From Roseburia_C sp051879315 (GTDB lineage Bacteria; Bacillota; Clostridia; Lachnospirales; Lachnospiraceae): a stretch of 57,293 nucleotides of DNA. Below the pieces are notes generated by a model that saw only the letters and a list, made by a program, of their open reading frames with translations, was not told where the DNA came from and did no database searches. Below are positions 1-8,976 of the stretch, in pieces. Both the position numbers and the translations under genes were made by a program. The stretch spans positions 1 through 57,293 of the forward strand of contig JBJELW010000078.1 of assembly GCA_051879315.1 (NCBI GenBank). The letters run 5' to 3'. Numbering within the stretch: position 1 is the stretch's first letter; each line of letters starts with the position of its first letter.

Positions 1-13
1 CAGCAAAAATGAA

Positions 14-62
14 GCTGTCGCTTCACGAATTTTCATTCGTTAAAGCGACAGCCCCGTTTTTT
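14..62 (+). terminator. Rho-independent terminator of a gene left of the window
   Basis: GCTGTCGCTT (14-23) pairs perfectly with AAGCGACAGC (43-52). A second stem, ACGAAT/ATTCGT, lies inside it, and a T-tract follows at 57-62. The T-tract on the + strand points to termination of a rightward gene whose body lies outside the window. It overlaps the stop codon of the minus-strand gene at 61-258 and may also end that transcript, although the T-run on that side is weak. Confidence 0.75.
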
Positions 63-258
63 ATTCCTCAATCGTACAATGATTAATCGCGTATTCTAGA
101 AATATGCCAATCAATTCGTTGCGGCTATGACCGGTTTGGGAGGAAATCAAATCAATACTTTCCACTAGTTCTTCTTTGATCCGAATGGAAAAAGTTTTAT
201 ATCCATCATTTCCTTTGTATTTTTTCGGCCGGATTATTAATTTGTCATCATCACTCAT
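61..258 (-). CDS. Small ribbon-helix-helix (CopG/Arc-type) DNA-binding protein
   Basis: This 65-aa protein has the spacing of a ribbon-helix-helix domain. The strand segment is YKTFSIRIKEEL (about residues 20-31), followed by two helices, VESIDLISSQTG and SRNELIGIFLEYAI. Such proteins dimerise and bind operator DNA through the strand, often as antitoxins or plasmid/element regulators. No toxin gene is adjacent, so a stand-alone regulator is possible. The start at 258 has a GAGGTGA ribosome binding site just upstream on the minus strand. The gene is divergent from the lipoprotein gene at 383 and could regulate it, but that is inference. The fold assignment is by pattern only. Confidence 0.7.
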   Translation of the reverse strand: MSDDDKLIIRPKKYKGNDGYKTFSIRIKEELVESIDLISSQTGHSRNELIGIFLEYAINHCTIEE

Positions 259-283
259 TGAATCACCTCAGCTCATGGTTTGT

Positions 284-313
284 TTGACATATATATTAAT
301 ATTGAAATAAAAT
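284..313 (+). promoter_or_regulatory. Probable sigma-A promoter for the lipoprotein operon
   Basis: TTGACA (284-289) and TAAAAT (308-313) are separated by 18 nt, about 70 nt before the GTG start at 383. The region is very AT-rich and sits between divergent genes. An imperfect ATATGTTA/TAACATAT inverted repeat (about 319-353) follows in the leader. Confidence 0.55.
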
Positions 314-382
314 CAAAAATATGTTATGTTTTATGTTATAAAAAGTAACATATCATGTAGGAATTTAGGAGGAGAGATACAA

Positions 383-1486
383 GTGAAAAAAGTAAAAGTG
401 ATGAATTATTTTAAGAAAGTAATGTGTGTATTAGTGTCAGCAATTATTATATCTAACCTAAGTGCATGTGGAGAAAAGACAGGAAGTACTTCATCACAAT
501 CAAATCAAAATGAGTCGAGTGGGAATTATGTTTCAGACAATAATTCAGAACAGACCAATGTTGAGGGTTATGGAAATAACAGCCTGAATATCATCAATGG
601 TGGAAAAATTGCGTATCAGGATGGATATTACTATTATAATAATGGCAAAGGAATATATAAAATCAAAGAAGATGGAACAGAACGTGAACAAATCACGCTA
701 GATGATGGAGAAAGTATAAACGTATTGGGGGAATGGATTTATTATCGTACGAAGGAAAGTATTTGCAAAATTAGAACGGACGGAAGTGAACCGTTTTCTT
801 TCGAGACAAAAGGTAAAAATATAAATGTAGTAAATGATTGGATTTATTACACAGATGATGGATTATACAAAATGAAAATTGATGGTACAGAAACGGAACT
901 ATTAACAAAAGGTACAATAGAGCAACTTACAATTCAAGATGAATGGATTTTCTTTTGGGATTATAAAGAAAGTGGCATTTATAAAATTAAAACAGATGGA
1001 ACCGAAAAATCTTTAATATATTCTGCTAAATTTACTGTCGAAGATGTTGATGAGACTGATAGTAATACAAGGACATTTAAATTGTCCCCTATTGTTGTGG
1101 TGGATGATTGGATTTACTTTAATAAGCATTATGTTCATGGAGATAATCAAAAAGGATTATATAGGATTAAAACAGATGGAACAAATCTAGAATGCATTGT
1201 CAAATTTGGTAAAAGCGACTATATAGATAAATTCGCACTTTTTGAAAATGAATTGTTTTGGAGTGGAAGAATGTATCGAGATAATAATAATGGAGAATTG
1301 GAGGATGTAGGTGGAACTTTTAAAAGTAATTTAGATGGAAGTGACATGGTGAAGATTAGCGATGATAAAGAATTATATGATTATTCTTTAAATGGATTCT
1401 TTATTAGAGAAGTGGATGATGATAACGACAATATCCAATTTAAGCTATATGATAATAATGAGAATGAGATGCTGGTTATTGAATAA
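383..1486 (+). CDS. Lipoprotein with DUF5050-type beta-propeller repeats
   Basis: From the GTG at 383 the product is 367 aa. That start is preferred because GGAGGAGA lies just upstream and it leads directly into a lipoprotein signal: basic N-terminus, hydrophobic stretch and lipobox LSAC. An upstream ATG in the same frame at 326 has no comparable site. A Ser/Asn-rich linker follows, then five or six repeats of about 45 residues with the pattern W-I-Y-Y ... I-Y-K-I-K-x-D-G-T-E. This is typical of DUF5050/YncE-like extracellular propellers. It is probably anchored to the outer face of the membrane. Function is unknown. It is AT-rich compared with most of the window and is first in a three-gene run of exported proteins. 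Confidence 0.8.
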   Translation: MKKVKVMNYFKKVMCVLVSAIIISNLSACGEKTGSTSSQSNQNESSGNYVSDNNSEQTNVEGYGNNSLNIINGGKIAYQDGYYYYNNGKGIYKIKEDGTEREQITLDDGESINVLGEWIYYRTKESICKIRTDGSEPFSFETKGKNINVVNDWIYYTDDGLYKMKIDGTETELLTKGTIEQLTIQDEWIFFWDYKESGIYKIKTDGTEKSLIYSAKFTVEDVDETDSNTRTFKLSPIVVVDDWIYFNKHYVHGDNQKGLYRIKTDGTNLECIVKFGKSDYIDKFALFENELFWSGRMYRDNNNGELEDVGGTFKSNLDGSDMVKISDDKELYDYSLNGFFIREVDDDNDNIQFKLYDNNENEMLVIE

Positions 1487-1506
1487 GAAAAAGTGGGAGG
1501 ATGTAG

Positions 1507-2817
1507 GTGTTTAAGAATAAAGTGAAAAAAAGAATTTTTTTGATAAGCATAATATTAGTTTTCATGTTTGTAATGTCCGCATGTGGCAACCAGGTGGCAG
1601 ACGAGGACAGAATCATGGCGGATTTAGAAAAAGAAACAGAGTATGCCATTTTGAATCAAGGGGAACATATTGAGGAAGTAGTAATCGAAAATCGTCAAAC
1701 GGAAAAGAAGCAGTCGTTGGATATTGTGTGGTGTACGATCCGGACCAGTGATGGTAAGGTATCCTACGAAAAACAGGTGAATCTCACATATATCCTGACG
1801 GAGCAAAATGGGTGGATACTGAGTGATGCGGTAGTGAACCCGGAGGAAAAATGGATTATCACACCGTTAAAGGGCGTTGATGAAACAGACATTACAGACG
1901 CTTTATCCGGACAGACCATTGTAATTGAAGATGAAAACTGGGATATACAAAAAGAAAATATTGAAAATGTGAAAGTGGTGGATCAAAGTACCGATCTGGA
2001 GGGGAAAAAAGACAGTATCACGGTGGACGTGGAATTGGTGTCAGGAGCACTGATTGCCCAAGGGGAACTTCAGATGAATTATTCCTTTGATGCAAATTGG
2101 AAATTGGAAAACTATGAAGTACAGACACCATTCGAATGTTCTTACCAATCAGGTGCAGAACCGGCAATCACAGAAATCGACTTGATGAAAGTGATATCTG
2201 AGAATCCGATAGATTTTACAGAAAGTGCGAAGCAGGAGGAACTGGTGCATGCTTCAGAGACAGAATTATCCGATTTTAGCATTACTCAAAGTACAAGGTC
2301 AAATATGGGAACCTTAATGACATATGATTGCAAGTTCCTGATAAATAAGGAAATTGTCACATTGGAAGCAGAAGCAGCCATTACTTATCTATATGATCGT
2401 AGTGCTGGGTGGGAAGTGACGGAAGTAAAGTATCCATCAGTTGCAGTTAGCTCGGTTAATTATGCGGGATTGATTGGAACATGGAAAGGACAGATGTCTG
2501 AGTATGACTCATCAAATTATACCATGCAGTCCATTGTTATGGAAATTACCGAAATCACGGATGACGGATATGTGACAGCATCTATTGATGTGCCTTCTGA
2601 GAATAGAAGTTGTGTATTAAAGGGATATATAGATACCAATGACCTTAGTTTTACATTAAGCTTTGAGGAGTGGATTCAGAAACCGAAATCACTTGCAAGT
2701 ATACTTAAACCGAAATTACAGGGAGTTATTGACGTGGAAGGGTGCTCACTGACTTGCATAGACACGTCGGAAACCAATTTGTTCGATGTTGAGAAAGTAC
2801 AGGAAAACGATGAGTGA
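1507..2817 (+). CDS. Hypothetical lipoprotein
   Basis: The 436-aa product starts at GTG 1507 behind GGGAGG. It has a hydrophobic N-terminal segment ending in the lipobox MSAC, so it should be lipid-anchored outside the cell. Residues from about 40 to 300 show repeated beta-rich units containing W-I-L-S or W-E-V-T motifs, resembling tandem NTF2/DUF-like accessory domains. The C-terminal 110 residues begin L-I-G-T-W-K-G and look lipocalin-like (a small ligand-binding barrel). I do not recognise the family. It lies 20 bp after the previous lipoprotein gene and overlaps the next gene by 8 bp, so the three are almost certainly co-transcribed and translationally coupled. Confidence 0.75.
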   Translation: MFKNKVKKRIFLISIILVFMFVMSACGNQVADEDRIMADLEKETEYAILNQGEHIEEVVIENRQTEKKQSLDIVWCTIRTSDGKVSYEKQVNLTYILTEQNGWILSDAVVNPEEKWIITPLKGVDETDITDALSGQTIVIEDENWDIQKENIENVKVVDQSTDLEGKKDSITVDVELVSGALIAQGELQMNYSFDANWKLENYEVQTPFECSYQSGAEPAITEIDLMKVISENPIDFTESAKQEELVHASETELSDFSITQSTRSNMGTLMTYDCKFLINKEIVTLEAEAAITYLYDRSAGWEVTEVKYPSVAVSSVNYAGLIGTWKGQMSEYDSSNYTMQSIVMEITEITDDGYVTASIDVPSENRSCVLKGYIDTNDLSFTLSFEEWIQKPKSLASILKPKLQGVIDVEGCSLTCIDTSETNLFDVEKVQENDE

Positions 2818-5554
2818 AGGAAATAAAAAAAGAAAAAACAGGAAAGTAATATGTGTCATTGTGATTTTGACCATATTGCTGATAATGTTCGCTGCTCTTG
2901 CGATAGGGAAAATAATTACCAGAAAAAACGATGATGGTTATATCACCAGAAATGAATGGATCGAGATGTTGGGAGAGCACATGGGTGCGATAAACTATTC
3001 TTCCCAAGTCCCTTATTTTGATGATGTGGATGAAAATAGCGAATACTTTTCCTGTGTCCAGTCAGCGGTAGAGTGGGGAATCATTGAAGATGAGAAACAG
3101 TTTGACGGAAATGATGACGCACTGGGAAAATTTGTTGCCGTTTCTGCAATGAAATCAATAGGTAATCCAAAACTGAAATGTTATCTCCATACAGATATTG
3201 ATCTAAATGAGAATGATTATTTAGATATAGCACTTGATGTGGGGTTGATTGGGAGAGGACAACTTGGAAAAGGATTTTCTCGGGAAGAAGCGGAAGCAGT
3301 AATTGAAAAACTGGATGAATTATATTATGGGGAATTTTGGCCAAAGGATTTGGAAGAATATGAATTTCAAAACACTGTTAATAATTTGACAGAGGAATCC
3401 ATACTTTCGTATGACAAAGATGCCAATGTGCTAAATTGTAAGGAATTATTGAATGCGGGGGATGTTATAACATTCAATGATGGAGAGTTTGTTGTTGCAC
3501 GTAAAGTCAGCACTGTACTTTCGGATGGAAATTATGCACTTACAGATCCCGAGATGGAAGAGGTTTTTGAAACATTAACGCAATCCGGTGTCAAAGAATT
3601 AACATTTCAGGATATTGTCAATTATTATGGAGAGGAAAATCTGGAATTATCAGTGAATGAAAGCGTTCAGATAAATTCGTCCATCATGGTGTCCGACACA
3701 ATAGCCGGAAATGTAGATACAAAAGGGTTTAAGATAGAAGTGGAAGAAGACTCGAGTAAGTTAAATATATATGTTACAGATAATGATACCAAAGTTAGAT
3801 ATAAACTACCCATTTCACTCGAAATCTCAGAGAATTACGAGAATTTCAGTGCAAGCTTGGATATCAGCAAAATTTTTGTTGGATCTCAAATTGATTATTC
3901 TGCCACTTCTGGTGTGAAATATGCGGATGTTGCTGTTGACATTGAGTCGAAATGGCAGGCAGGGTTAGCTGCAGAAGATGAAATCAGTGATAGGATCATG
4001 TTATTTGAAACTCCGGTTCCGTTAGGAACCGGCTTGGTGGGAGTGGATGTTCAGATTTATCTGGTTACTACGTTGAGTGGTGAAATCTATTTAGAAGCAG
4101 AGCTTCCGTTTCAATCGGATGTTTATTATGAAAAAGATCTGGGAGTCAGAACGGTGCAACATGATTTTGAAGTGAACGATCCCCGTGTGGAAATAACTGC
4201 TGAGATAAGGAACAAGATAGATGTGGCACCGATTCTGGTGGTATGTGAGTTTGCGCCAATTATTGATGCTGAGGTGGGAGTTGGGGTTTCTACCAAAGCA
4301 AGTATCGTTGTTCATGACAACCATCAGATCTGTACGGATGTGACTGTTAGGTTCCCGGTGGCAGATATTTCTGTGGGGCAATCGGATGTGCAGTATCATG
4401 GGAGGGAAACTGCGATTGCCAAACTTGGATTATCTGGGAAATGGGATATTATTGACGAAGACCATGCCCTCAAAGTCATAGGATTACATTTTGAAGTCCT
4501 GCCAGATAACAGGACCCAGTTTGTAGATGAGTGTACATACGGGAAGAATATCGACAATGAAATTGAAGATGAGGTTTTAAATGAATTGATCGACGGGGAT
4601 TTTTCCAGATTTGCGGGAACCTATAAAGCCCGTGAATCTGATAATGACGCATATGGTGGAGGAAAGCCGCTGGCTGATTTGGAGTTAAGAGAAGATGGAA
4701 GCGTTCTGGGCGGAGGAAGTTGGTACAGTCCGAATTTTTATCCGTCATCAAAGCCAATATCTGTGAGTAAAAATGAAGATGGTTCCTACTTGTGCATCCT
4801 TGCGGATGGATCGGATGGAGTGGAGGATAAGTATTATATTTATCCGGAAGGCGTGGCTGATGATCGAATTGGCAGTGATACTTTTCTGGTAGACACGGTG
4901 TATATTCGATGTGTAGAGGTGGACGGTGGGGTGATGGATATTATTTATTATAAAGATGATTCCGGCGAAACATCCTCCAGTTCGGACGAGTTATGTAATA
5001 CCTATATAACAAAAGATAACAGAATGCCTGTGTTTAGCATAGATTACCCGGATAATTGGAGTATCCAAAAGGAGTTGATAAGTGAAAACGATGAGGAGTA
5101 CGAGTATGATGTGCTTGGTAATGATCAGGGAGTAACCATAAGCTACTATTCCTTAGGAGTAGGTTTTGGCAGTGAATACTATGGTGGCGCTGGTACTCTC
5201 GATTATGCTTGTATTACCAAGGTGGCAGATTCATCGTTTGAGCCGGGAAGCTACAATGGAACTGACTATTCCTCGCTGGGAGATTTTGTTGTGGCCAAGA
5301 TACAGAAAGTTGTCAGCCTTAATGGAGAGACCGGGGAGGGTGAGTTATCTGCTGGGTATACCTGCTATGCTGTGATTCCGGAATCCTATCTGGGAGAAAA
5401 TCAATATTGCGGAACAGGCTATTGGTCTATATGCTCTTGGGAATATGTAAGGCCTATGGTAGTGATTGCGGAAGCACCACAAGGAGAATTTACTTCACAG
5501 GAAGAGGAAGAGGTGATACAGATTCTTTCCAGTTTCAAACGTATAAATGAATAG
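2810..5554 (+). CDS. Large membrane-anchored extracellular protein with SLH-like N-terminal module
   Basis: The ATG at 2810 (AGGAAAA upstream, 8-bp overlap with the previous stop) gives 914 aa. An alternative in-frame start at 2786 is less likely. A lysine/arginine-rich head is followed by one membrane helix (about residues 15-35) without a lipobox. Residues about 40-170 resemble S-layer homology repeats: ITRNEW, then FDDV, then AVEWGII, then a second unit ending FSREEAEAVI. The middle is beta-rich and unrecognised. Near residue 610 a lipocalin-like unit begins FAGTYK. The last 180 residues (FSIDYPDNWSI onwards) resemble Mog1/PsbP-like sandwich domains. It is probably a cell-surface protein with unknown role. 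Domain assignments are by pattern and moderate in confidence. Confidence 0.75.
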   Translation: MSEGNKKRKNRKVICVIVILTILLIMFAALAIGKIITRKNDDGYITRNEWIEMLGEHMGAINYSSQVPYFDDVDENSEYFSCVQSAVEWGIIEDEKQFDGNDDALGKFVAVSAMKSIGNPKLKCYLHTDIDLNENDYLDIALDVGLIGRGQLGKGFSREEAEAVIEKLDELYYGEFWPKDLEEYEFQNTVNNLTEESILSYDKDANVLNCKELLNAGDVITFNDGEFVVARKVSTVLSDGNYALTDPEMEEVFETLTQSGVKELTFQDIVNYYGEENLELSVNESVQINSSIMVSDTIAGNVDTKGFKIEVEEDSSKLNIYVTDNDTKVRYKLPISLEISENYENFSASLDISKIFVGSQIDYSATSGVKYADVAVDIESKWQAGLAAEDEISDRIMLFETPVPLGTGLVGVDVQIYLVTTLSGEIYLEAELPFQSDVYYEKDLGVRTVQHDFEVNDPRVEITAEIRNKIDVAPILVVCEFAPIIDAEVGVGVSTKASIVVHDNHQICTDVTVRFPVADISVGQSDVQYHGRETAIAKLGLSGKWDIIDEDHALKVIGLHFEVLPDNRTQFVDECTYGKNIDNEIEDEVLNELIDGDFSRFAGTYKARESDNDAYGGGKPLADLELREDGSVLGGGSWYSPNFYPSSKPISVSKNEDGSYLCILADGSDGVEDKYYIYPEGVADDRIGSDTFLVDTVYIRCVEVDGGVMDIIYYKDDSGETSSSSDELCNTYITKDNRMPVFSIDYPDNWSIQKELISENDEEYEYDVLGNDQGVTISYYSLGVGFGSEYYGGAGTLDYACITKVADSSFEPGSYNGTDYSSLGDFVVAKIQKVVSLNGETGEGELSAGYTCYAVIPESYLGENQYCGTGYWSICSWEYVRPMVVIAEAPQGEFTSQEEEEVIQILSSFKRINE

Positions 5555-5584
5555 AGGATGATTCCTGAGAATCAGGACGATGGG

Positions 5585-5627
5585 AAATAACCGCTTTGTG
5601 TTCGAATAAAAGACAGAGCGGTTATTT
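5585..5627 (+). terminator. Terminator-like hairpin after the surface-protein operon
   Basis: AAATAACCGCT (5585-5595) pairs with AGCGGTTATTT (5617-5627) in an 11-bp perfect stem, 30 bp after the stop at 5554. The 3' arm supplies only a short U-rich end, so it may be a weak or bidirectional terminator. A smaller stem, TCCTGA/TCAGGA, lies just before it. Confidence 0.5.
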
Positions 5628-5646
5628 GCATGTTGGACATATTACG

Positions 5647-5775
5647 AACTTGAGTTTCCGCATTTTGTATGTTCAGCGGGCCAAAAGAACTTGCTGCGAC
5701 AGCAGCAAAGTTAAACTGCACAAAATGTGCCAGGGGCTTTTGGCCTTATAAAATAAAAATACGGAAACTCAAGTT
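5647..5775. repeat. 129-bp nested inverted-repeat element (MITE-like or structured RNA)
   Basis: The ends are a perfect 14-bp inverted repeat: AACTTGAGTTTCCG at 5647-5660 and its complement at 5762-5775. Inside are GGCCAAAAG (5679-5687) facing CTTTTGGCC (5737-5745), GCATTTTGT facing ACAAAATG, and a 7-bp hairpin TTGCTGC/GCAGCAA (5691-5708). The whole intergenic stretch 5555-5861 therefore holds a terminator-like hairpin and this element, and no gene. No protein is encoded, so it would be non-autonomous if it is mobile. Confidence 0.6.
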
Positions 5776-5861
5776 ACGATAGCCTTGTTATTTTTACGGC
5801 AGGATGTTAAAATTTTATATTAGGAGAAAGATTCACAAAACATGCAAAGGAGGAAACGAAA

Positions 5862-6785
5862 ATGATAGCGGAAAAGTATTATAATAGCGGAGAAATTACG
5901 CTGAAGTATTACGAGATTCAGAATGATCTGCAGCCGTTGGTACTGCTCCATGCACAGGGCGTAGACGGAACCAGCTTTGCCAATGTGATGAAACCGCTGT
6001 CAAAAAAATATCATGTTTATGCAGTGGATTATTTTGGCCACGGCGGAAGTACGCATGATGCCTCCAAATATAACGTGGTTGACATAGGGAATGCGGTGAT
6101 TGATTTTGTGAATGAGGAAATAAAGACGAAAGTTTTTCTCCTGGGACATTCTTCCGGCGGTCTGATCGCTGCATATATTGCATCGAAGACAGATCTCTGC
6201 AGATGTCTGATCCTGGAGGATCCGCCGTTTTTTTCCTCCCAGGGTGAACGGCGCAGGAAAACTTTTAACTACATAGATTTATCCACTGTCTGCCATCATT
6301 TTAACAATCAGACGGAGAGCAGTGATTTTGTGCTGTACTATTTCTGCAATCAATACGCATGGAACTTTTTTCCGGAAAAATCCAGGGAAAAATTGAAAAA
6401 GAAAATGACCGATATGGCGGCAAAGTATAGGGCGAAGCATCCGGACAAAAATCTGAAAGTAATGTTCTGGCCTAAGGCTGCCCTCAGCGGTTTCCAGGGG
6501 ATGAACCATTACGACCCGAAATTCGGGGAAACTTTTTATGACGACAGCTTCCATCGCGGGATTCCGCATGAGGATATTTTAAAAGATATTAAGTGCAGAA
6601 CCATCTTCATGAAAGCCAGAACGAATATCAACGAAGATGGAATTCTGATGGCAGCGTTAAGCGAAGCGGATCTGGAAAAAGTGTCGCAGCTTGTCTCAGA
6701 TTTCCAGGTGGTGCGTTTTGCCTGCGGACATGGCATTCATGTGGAAAAAACGAAGGAATTCATTGCATGTCTGATGAAGTTGTAG
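5862..6785 (+). CDS. Alpha/beta hydrolase
   Basis: The 307-aa protein starts at ATG 5862 behind AAGGAGG. It has the order expected of the alpha/beta hydrolase fold: a strand ending LVLLHAQG (oxyanion region), DYFGHGGS, the nucleophile elbow GHSSGG with Ser97, and a C-terminal His in CGHGIHVE. The acid is probably in the strand before that His. A lid-like insertion of about 90 residues lies between the nucleophile strand and the C-terminal part. Substrate cannot be told. There is no signal peptide, so it is cytoplasmic. It is followed 37 bp later by an unknown gene in the same direction. Confidence 0.85.
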   Translation: MIAEKYYNSGEITLKYYEIQNDLQPLVLLHAQGVDGTSFANVMKPLSKKYHVYAVDYFGHGGSTHDASKYNVVDIGNAVIDFVNEEIKTKVFLLGHSSGGLIAAYIASKTDLCRCLILEDPPFFSSQGERRRKTFNYIDLSTVCHHFNNQTESSDFVLYYFCNQYAWNFFPEKSREKLKKKMTDMAAKYRAKHPDKNLKVMFWPKAALSGFQGMNHYDPKFGETFYDDSFHRGIPHEDILKDIKCRTIFMKARTNINEDGILMAALSEADLEKVSQLVSDFQVVRFACGHGIHVEKTKEFIACLMKL

Positions 6786-6822
6786 ATTAACCGTTAAGTA
6801 AGAATAGGAGCAATGACAGCCA

Positions 6823-7473
6823 ATGGCCTACGAAAAACTATTAAATGAAATTTATGCCGCAGTGTCCTTAAAATATCTGTGGCCCATGTACCGGCCCTGC
6901 TTTGTGAAAAGTGAATCGCCGGACTGGATTAATGAAACCATGGATCTGGGGCTGGAGGTGAGTCAGGCTCTTTTGCCGGATGACGGGCAGGAGGAAAGTT
7001 TCATTGAGCAGTTTCTGGGCTGCCGCAGGGAGGAACTGCCCCCGCAGGCATTGGAAAAGTATGGAGAGAGACTGCATTTTTATAATGACAGGTTCTGGGC
7101 CATCCTGCCGGATCCTAATGTACAGCAGGACTATATCGCCAAAGCCAAGTACCGGTTTGACCGGAAGCTGGAGAAACTGAATTCTAATTACCGGAATATG
7201 CGCTACAATGGGTTGTATCTGTTTTTGCATCCCAACCGGGAGAGTGACGTGGACGCAGGGCAGCTCTTTGAATATATGGGACTGCGTCAGCAGGAACAGG
7301 AGCGGCGATTTGACTGGGTGTTCTTAAACTGTGTCCAGAAGATTTATGTATGCAACTATATCCAGAATGAGATTAATGCCATTAAACTTCCCCAGAACGC
7401 AGAGAAATTCTTGAACACGGAGGCGGAATACATCCGATGGCTGGGGGAATCGGAGGAAGCACTGCGGATTTAG
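6823..7473 (+). CDS. Hypothetical protein, 216 aa
   Basis: I do not recognise this protein. It is soluble and rich in charged and aromatic residues, with no signal peptide or membrane helix. The ATG at 6823 has GGAG about 12 nt upstream. Another ATG at 6813 is out of frame. The sequence suggests an all-alpha domain, with helices around residues 1-15, 50-80 and 100-125 and a C-terminal helix ending in W-L-G-E. It sits between the hydrolase and the nuclease genes with short gaps and may be co-transcribed with them. Length, frame and codon use support a real gene. Confidence 0.65.
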   Translation: MAYEKLLNEIYAAVSLKYLWPMYRPCFVKSESPDWINETMDLGLEVSQALLPDDGQEESFIEQFLGCRREELPPQALEKYGERLHFYNDRFWAILPDPNVQQDYIAKAKYRFDRKLEKLNSNYRNMRYNGLYLFLHPNRESDVDAGQLFEYMGLRQQEQERRFDWVFLNCVQKIYVCNYIQNEINAIKLPQNAEKFLNTEAEYIRWLGESEEALRI

Positions 7474-7503
7474 ACAGTGGTGAATCAGTAGAAGGATTTT
7501 GGA

Positions 7504-8526
7504 ATGAAGGAAAGTAACAGCATGATAAATAGAAAACCAATGATGCAGTGGATGGGAATCATCGCTGCATTCTTTGTATGTGGCGGGGTATTTACTGCGG
7601 CCATGACAAACCCGGGGAGCAAGGAAGCTCCCGCACCGGAGAGTACGGAAACAACCAATTTTGAGGATTCGGAAATAATTCCTCCCTACGAGGGAAATGC
7701 CTTTGTAACATTGAATGGAAATTTTCCTTATTTTACGGAGGAGGAGCTGGCTGCGGCCGCAACCTCCTACGAAAGTTACGCTGCTTTGGATGAACTGGGA
7801 AGATGCGGTGTGTGCGTGGCCAGTGTGGGGCAGGACCTGATGCCCACGGAGGAGCGGGGAGCCATCGGCACCATAAAACCCACAGGGTGGCACACCGTAA
7901 AATACAGCGACGTGATAGGGGATAATTATTTGTATAACCGCTGCCATCTGCTGGCTTACCAGCTCACCGGGGAGAATGCCAATGAGCAGAATCTCATCAC
8001 CGGAACCCGGTATCTGAATATGGAAGGAATGCTTCCCTTTGAAAACCGTGTGGCGGAATATGTGACAAGCACCGGAAATCATGTGTTGTACCGGGTGACT
8101 CCGGTTTTTGAAGAAAATAATTTGGTGGCCTCAGGTGTGCGGATGGAAGCGCAGTCAGTGGAGGATGAGGGGGCCGGTGTGTGCTTTCATGTTTACTGCT
8201 ACAATGTGCAGCCCGGGATAAAGATTGACTATGCAGACGGCAGCAGCGAAGTGGACGATACCTATGTTGGCAGCGATATCCAGCCGGAGGGCAGCGTGAC
8301 TGCGGCAGCGGATACTCAATCTGCTGCAGGAGCCGCCTCCGGTCAATATGCCGTAAACAGTAAAAACGGGAAGATCCACATTGTGGGAAGCTGTTCTGCC
8401 ACCGGAGACGGCAGCAATGCCATGAGCAGCCCGGTTTATTTTGATACTTATGAGGAGGCAGAAGCTTTTTCCCGGCAGATCGTTCCGGAACTGAAAAACA
8501 GGAAATGCGGTAATTGCTGGCAGTAG
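7504..8526 (+). CDS. Membrane-anchored DNA/RNA non-specific endonuclease (EndA-like)
   Basis: The 340-aa protein has an N-terminal signal anchor (about residues 15-35), a Pro/Glu/Thr-rich linker, and a beta-beta-alpha-metal nuclease domain. The catalytic segment is YNRCHLLAYQL (His148), followed by NEQNLITGTRYLN, which supplies the metal-binding Asn. This pattern is known from streptococcal EndA and secreted DNases. Activity would be outside the cell: degrading DNA, nutrient scavenging, or DNA processing at the surface. The last 55 residues carry H-I-V-G-S-C and C-G-N-C-W, a small metal-binding-type tail often found on exported nucleases. It is downstream of the unknown 216-aa gene and has its own ribosome binding site. 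Confidence 0.85.
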   Translation: MKESNSMINRKPMMQWMGIIAAFFVCGGVFTAAMTNPGSKEAPAPESTETTNFEDSEIIPPYEGNAFVTLNGNFPYFTEEELAAAATSYESYAALDELGRCGVCVASVGQDLMPTEERGAIGTIKPTGWHTVKYSDVIGDNYLYNRCHLLAYQLTGENANEQNLITGTRYLNMEGMLPFENRVAEYVTSTGNHVLYRVTPVFEENNLVASGVRMEAQSVEDEGAGVCFHVYCYNVQPGIKIDYADGSSEVDDTYVGSDIQPEGSVTAAADTQSAAGAASGQYAVNSKNGKIHIVGSCSATGDGSNAMSSPVYFDTYEEAEAFSRQIVPELKNRKCGNCWQ

Positions 8527-8628
8527 CGGGACTTGTCATCTTGAAATTGCCGGAGTATTGTGCCATACTTGGAAAGTGCAAATGTTTAAAGAAGAAAATA
8601 TAAAGAGCAAGGAGAGAGGGCAAGAAAA

Positions 8629-8958
8629 ATGAGAATCAGGTTTAACGAGATTAAGGAAAAGATCATACCGGAGTTTAAAGGTGGACAGGGCAATTTCAAT
8701 ACAAAGATGTACACCGATGAAAACAACAAAATCATGTTTGGCAAGCTGGAGCCGGGTGCCTCCATCGGAATGCACACCCATGAAACCAACAGTGAGATTA
8801 TTTATCTCATCAGTGGCACGGGCCGGGTCCTCTATGATGATACCGAGGAGGAACTGCTGCCGGGCGAGTGCCATTATTGTCCTAAGGGACACAGCCACAG
8901 CCTGATCAATGCCGGATCTGATGAGCTGGTGTTTTTTGCCGTGGTGCCGGAGCACTAG
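8629..8958 (+). CDS. Single-domain cupin protein
   Basis: The 109-aa protein is a classic single cupin barrel. Motif 1 is MHTHETNSEIIYLISGTG (two His and a Glu, metal ligands) and motif 2 is PGECHYCPKGHSHSLIN, which supplies the later His ligand. Such small cupins bind a divalent metal and act as isomerases, sugar-binding or ligand-sensing proteins; the substrate cannot be told here. The start at 8629 follows a purine-rich GGAGAGAGG site. It is 18 bp upstream of the ABC transporter gene and probably shares its transcript. Confidence 0.85.
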   Translation: MRIRFNEIKEKIIPEFKGGQGNFNTKMYTDENNKIMFGKLEPGASIGMHTHETNSEIIYLISGTGRVLYDDTEEELLPGECHYCPKGHSHSLINAGSDELVFFAVVPEH

Positions 8959-8976
8959 TTTCGTTGGAGAGAAAAC

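Noticed and set aside
61..258. Ribbon-helix-helix protein considered as the antitoxin of a toxin-antitoxin pair
   Set aside because: No toxin-sized partner is adjacent on the same strand within the window; the left neighbour is outside it.
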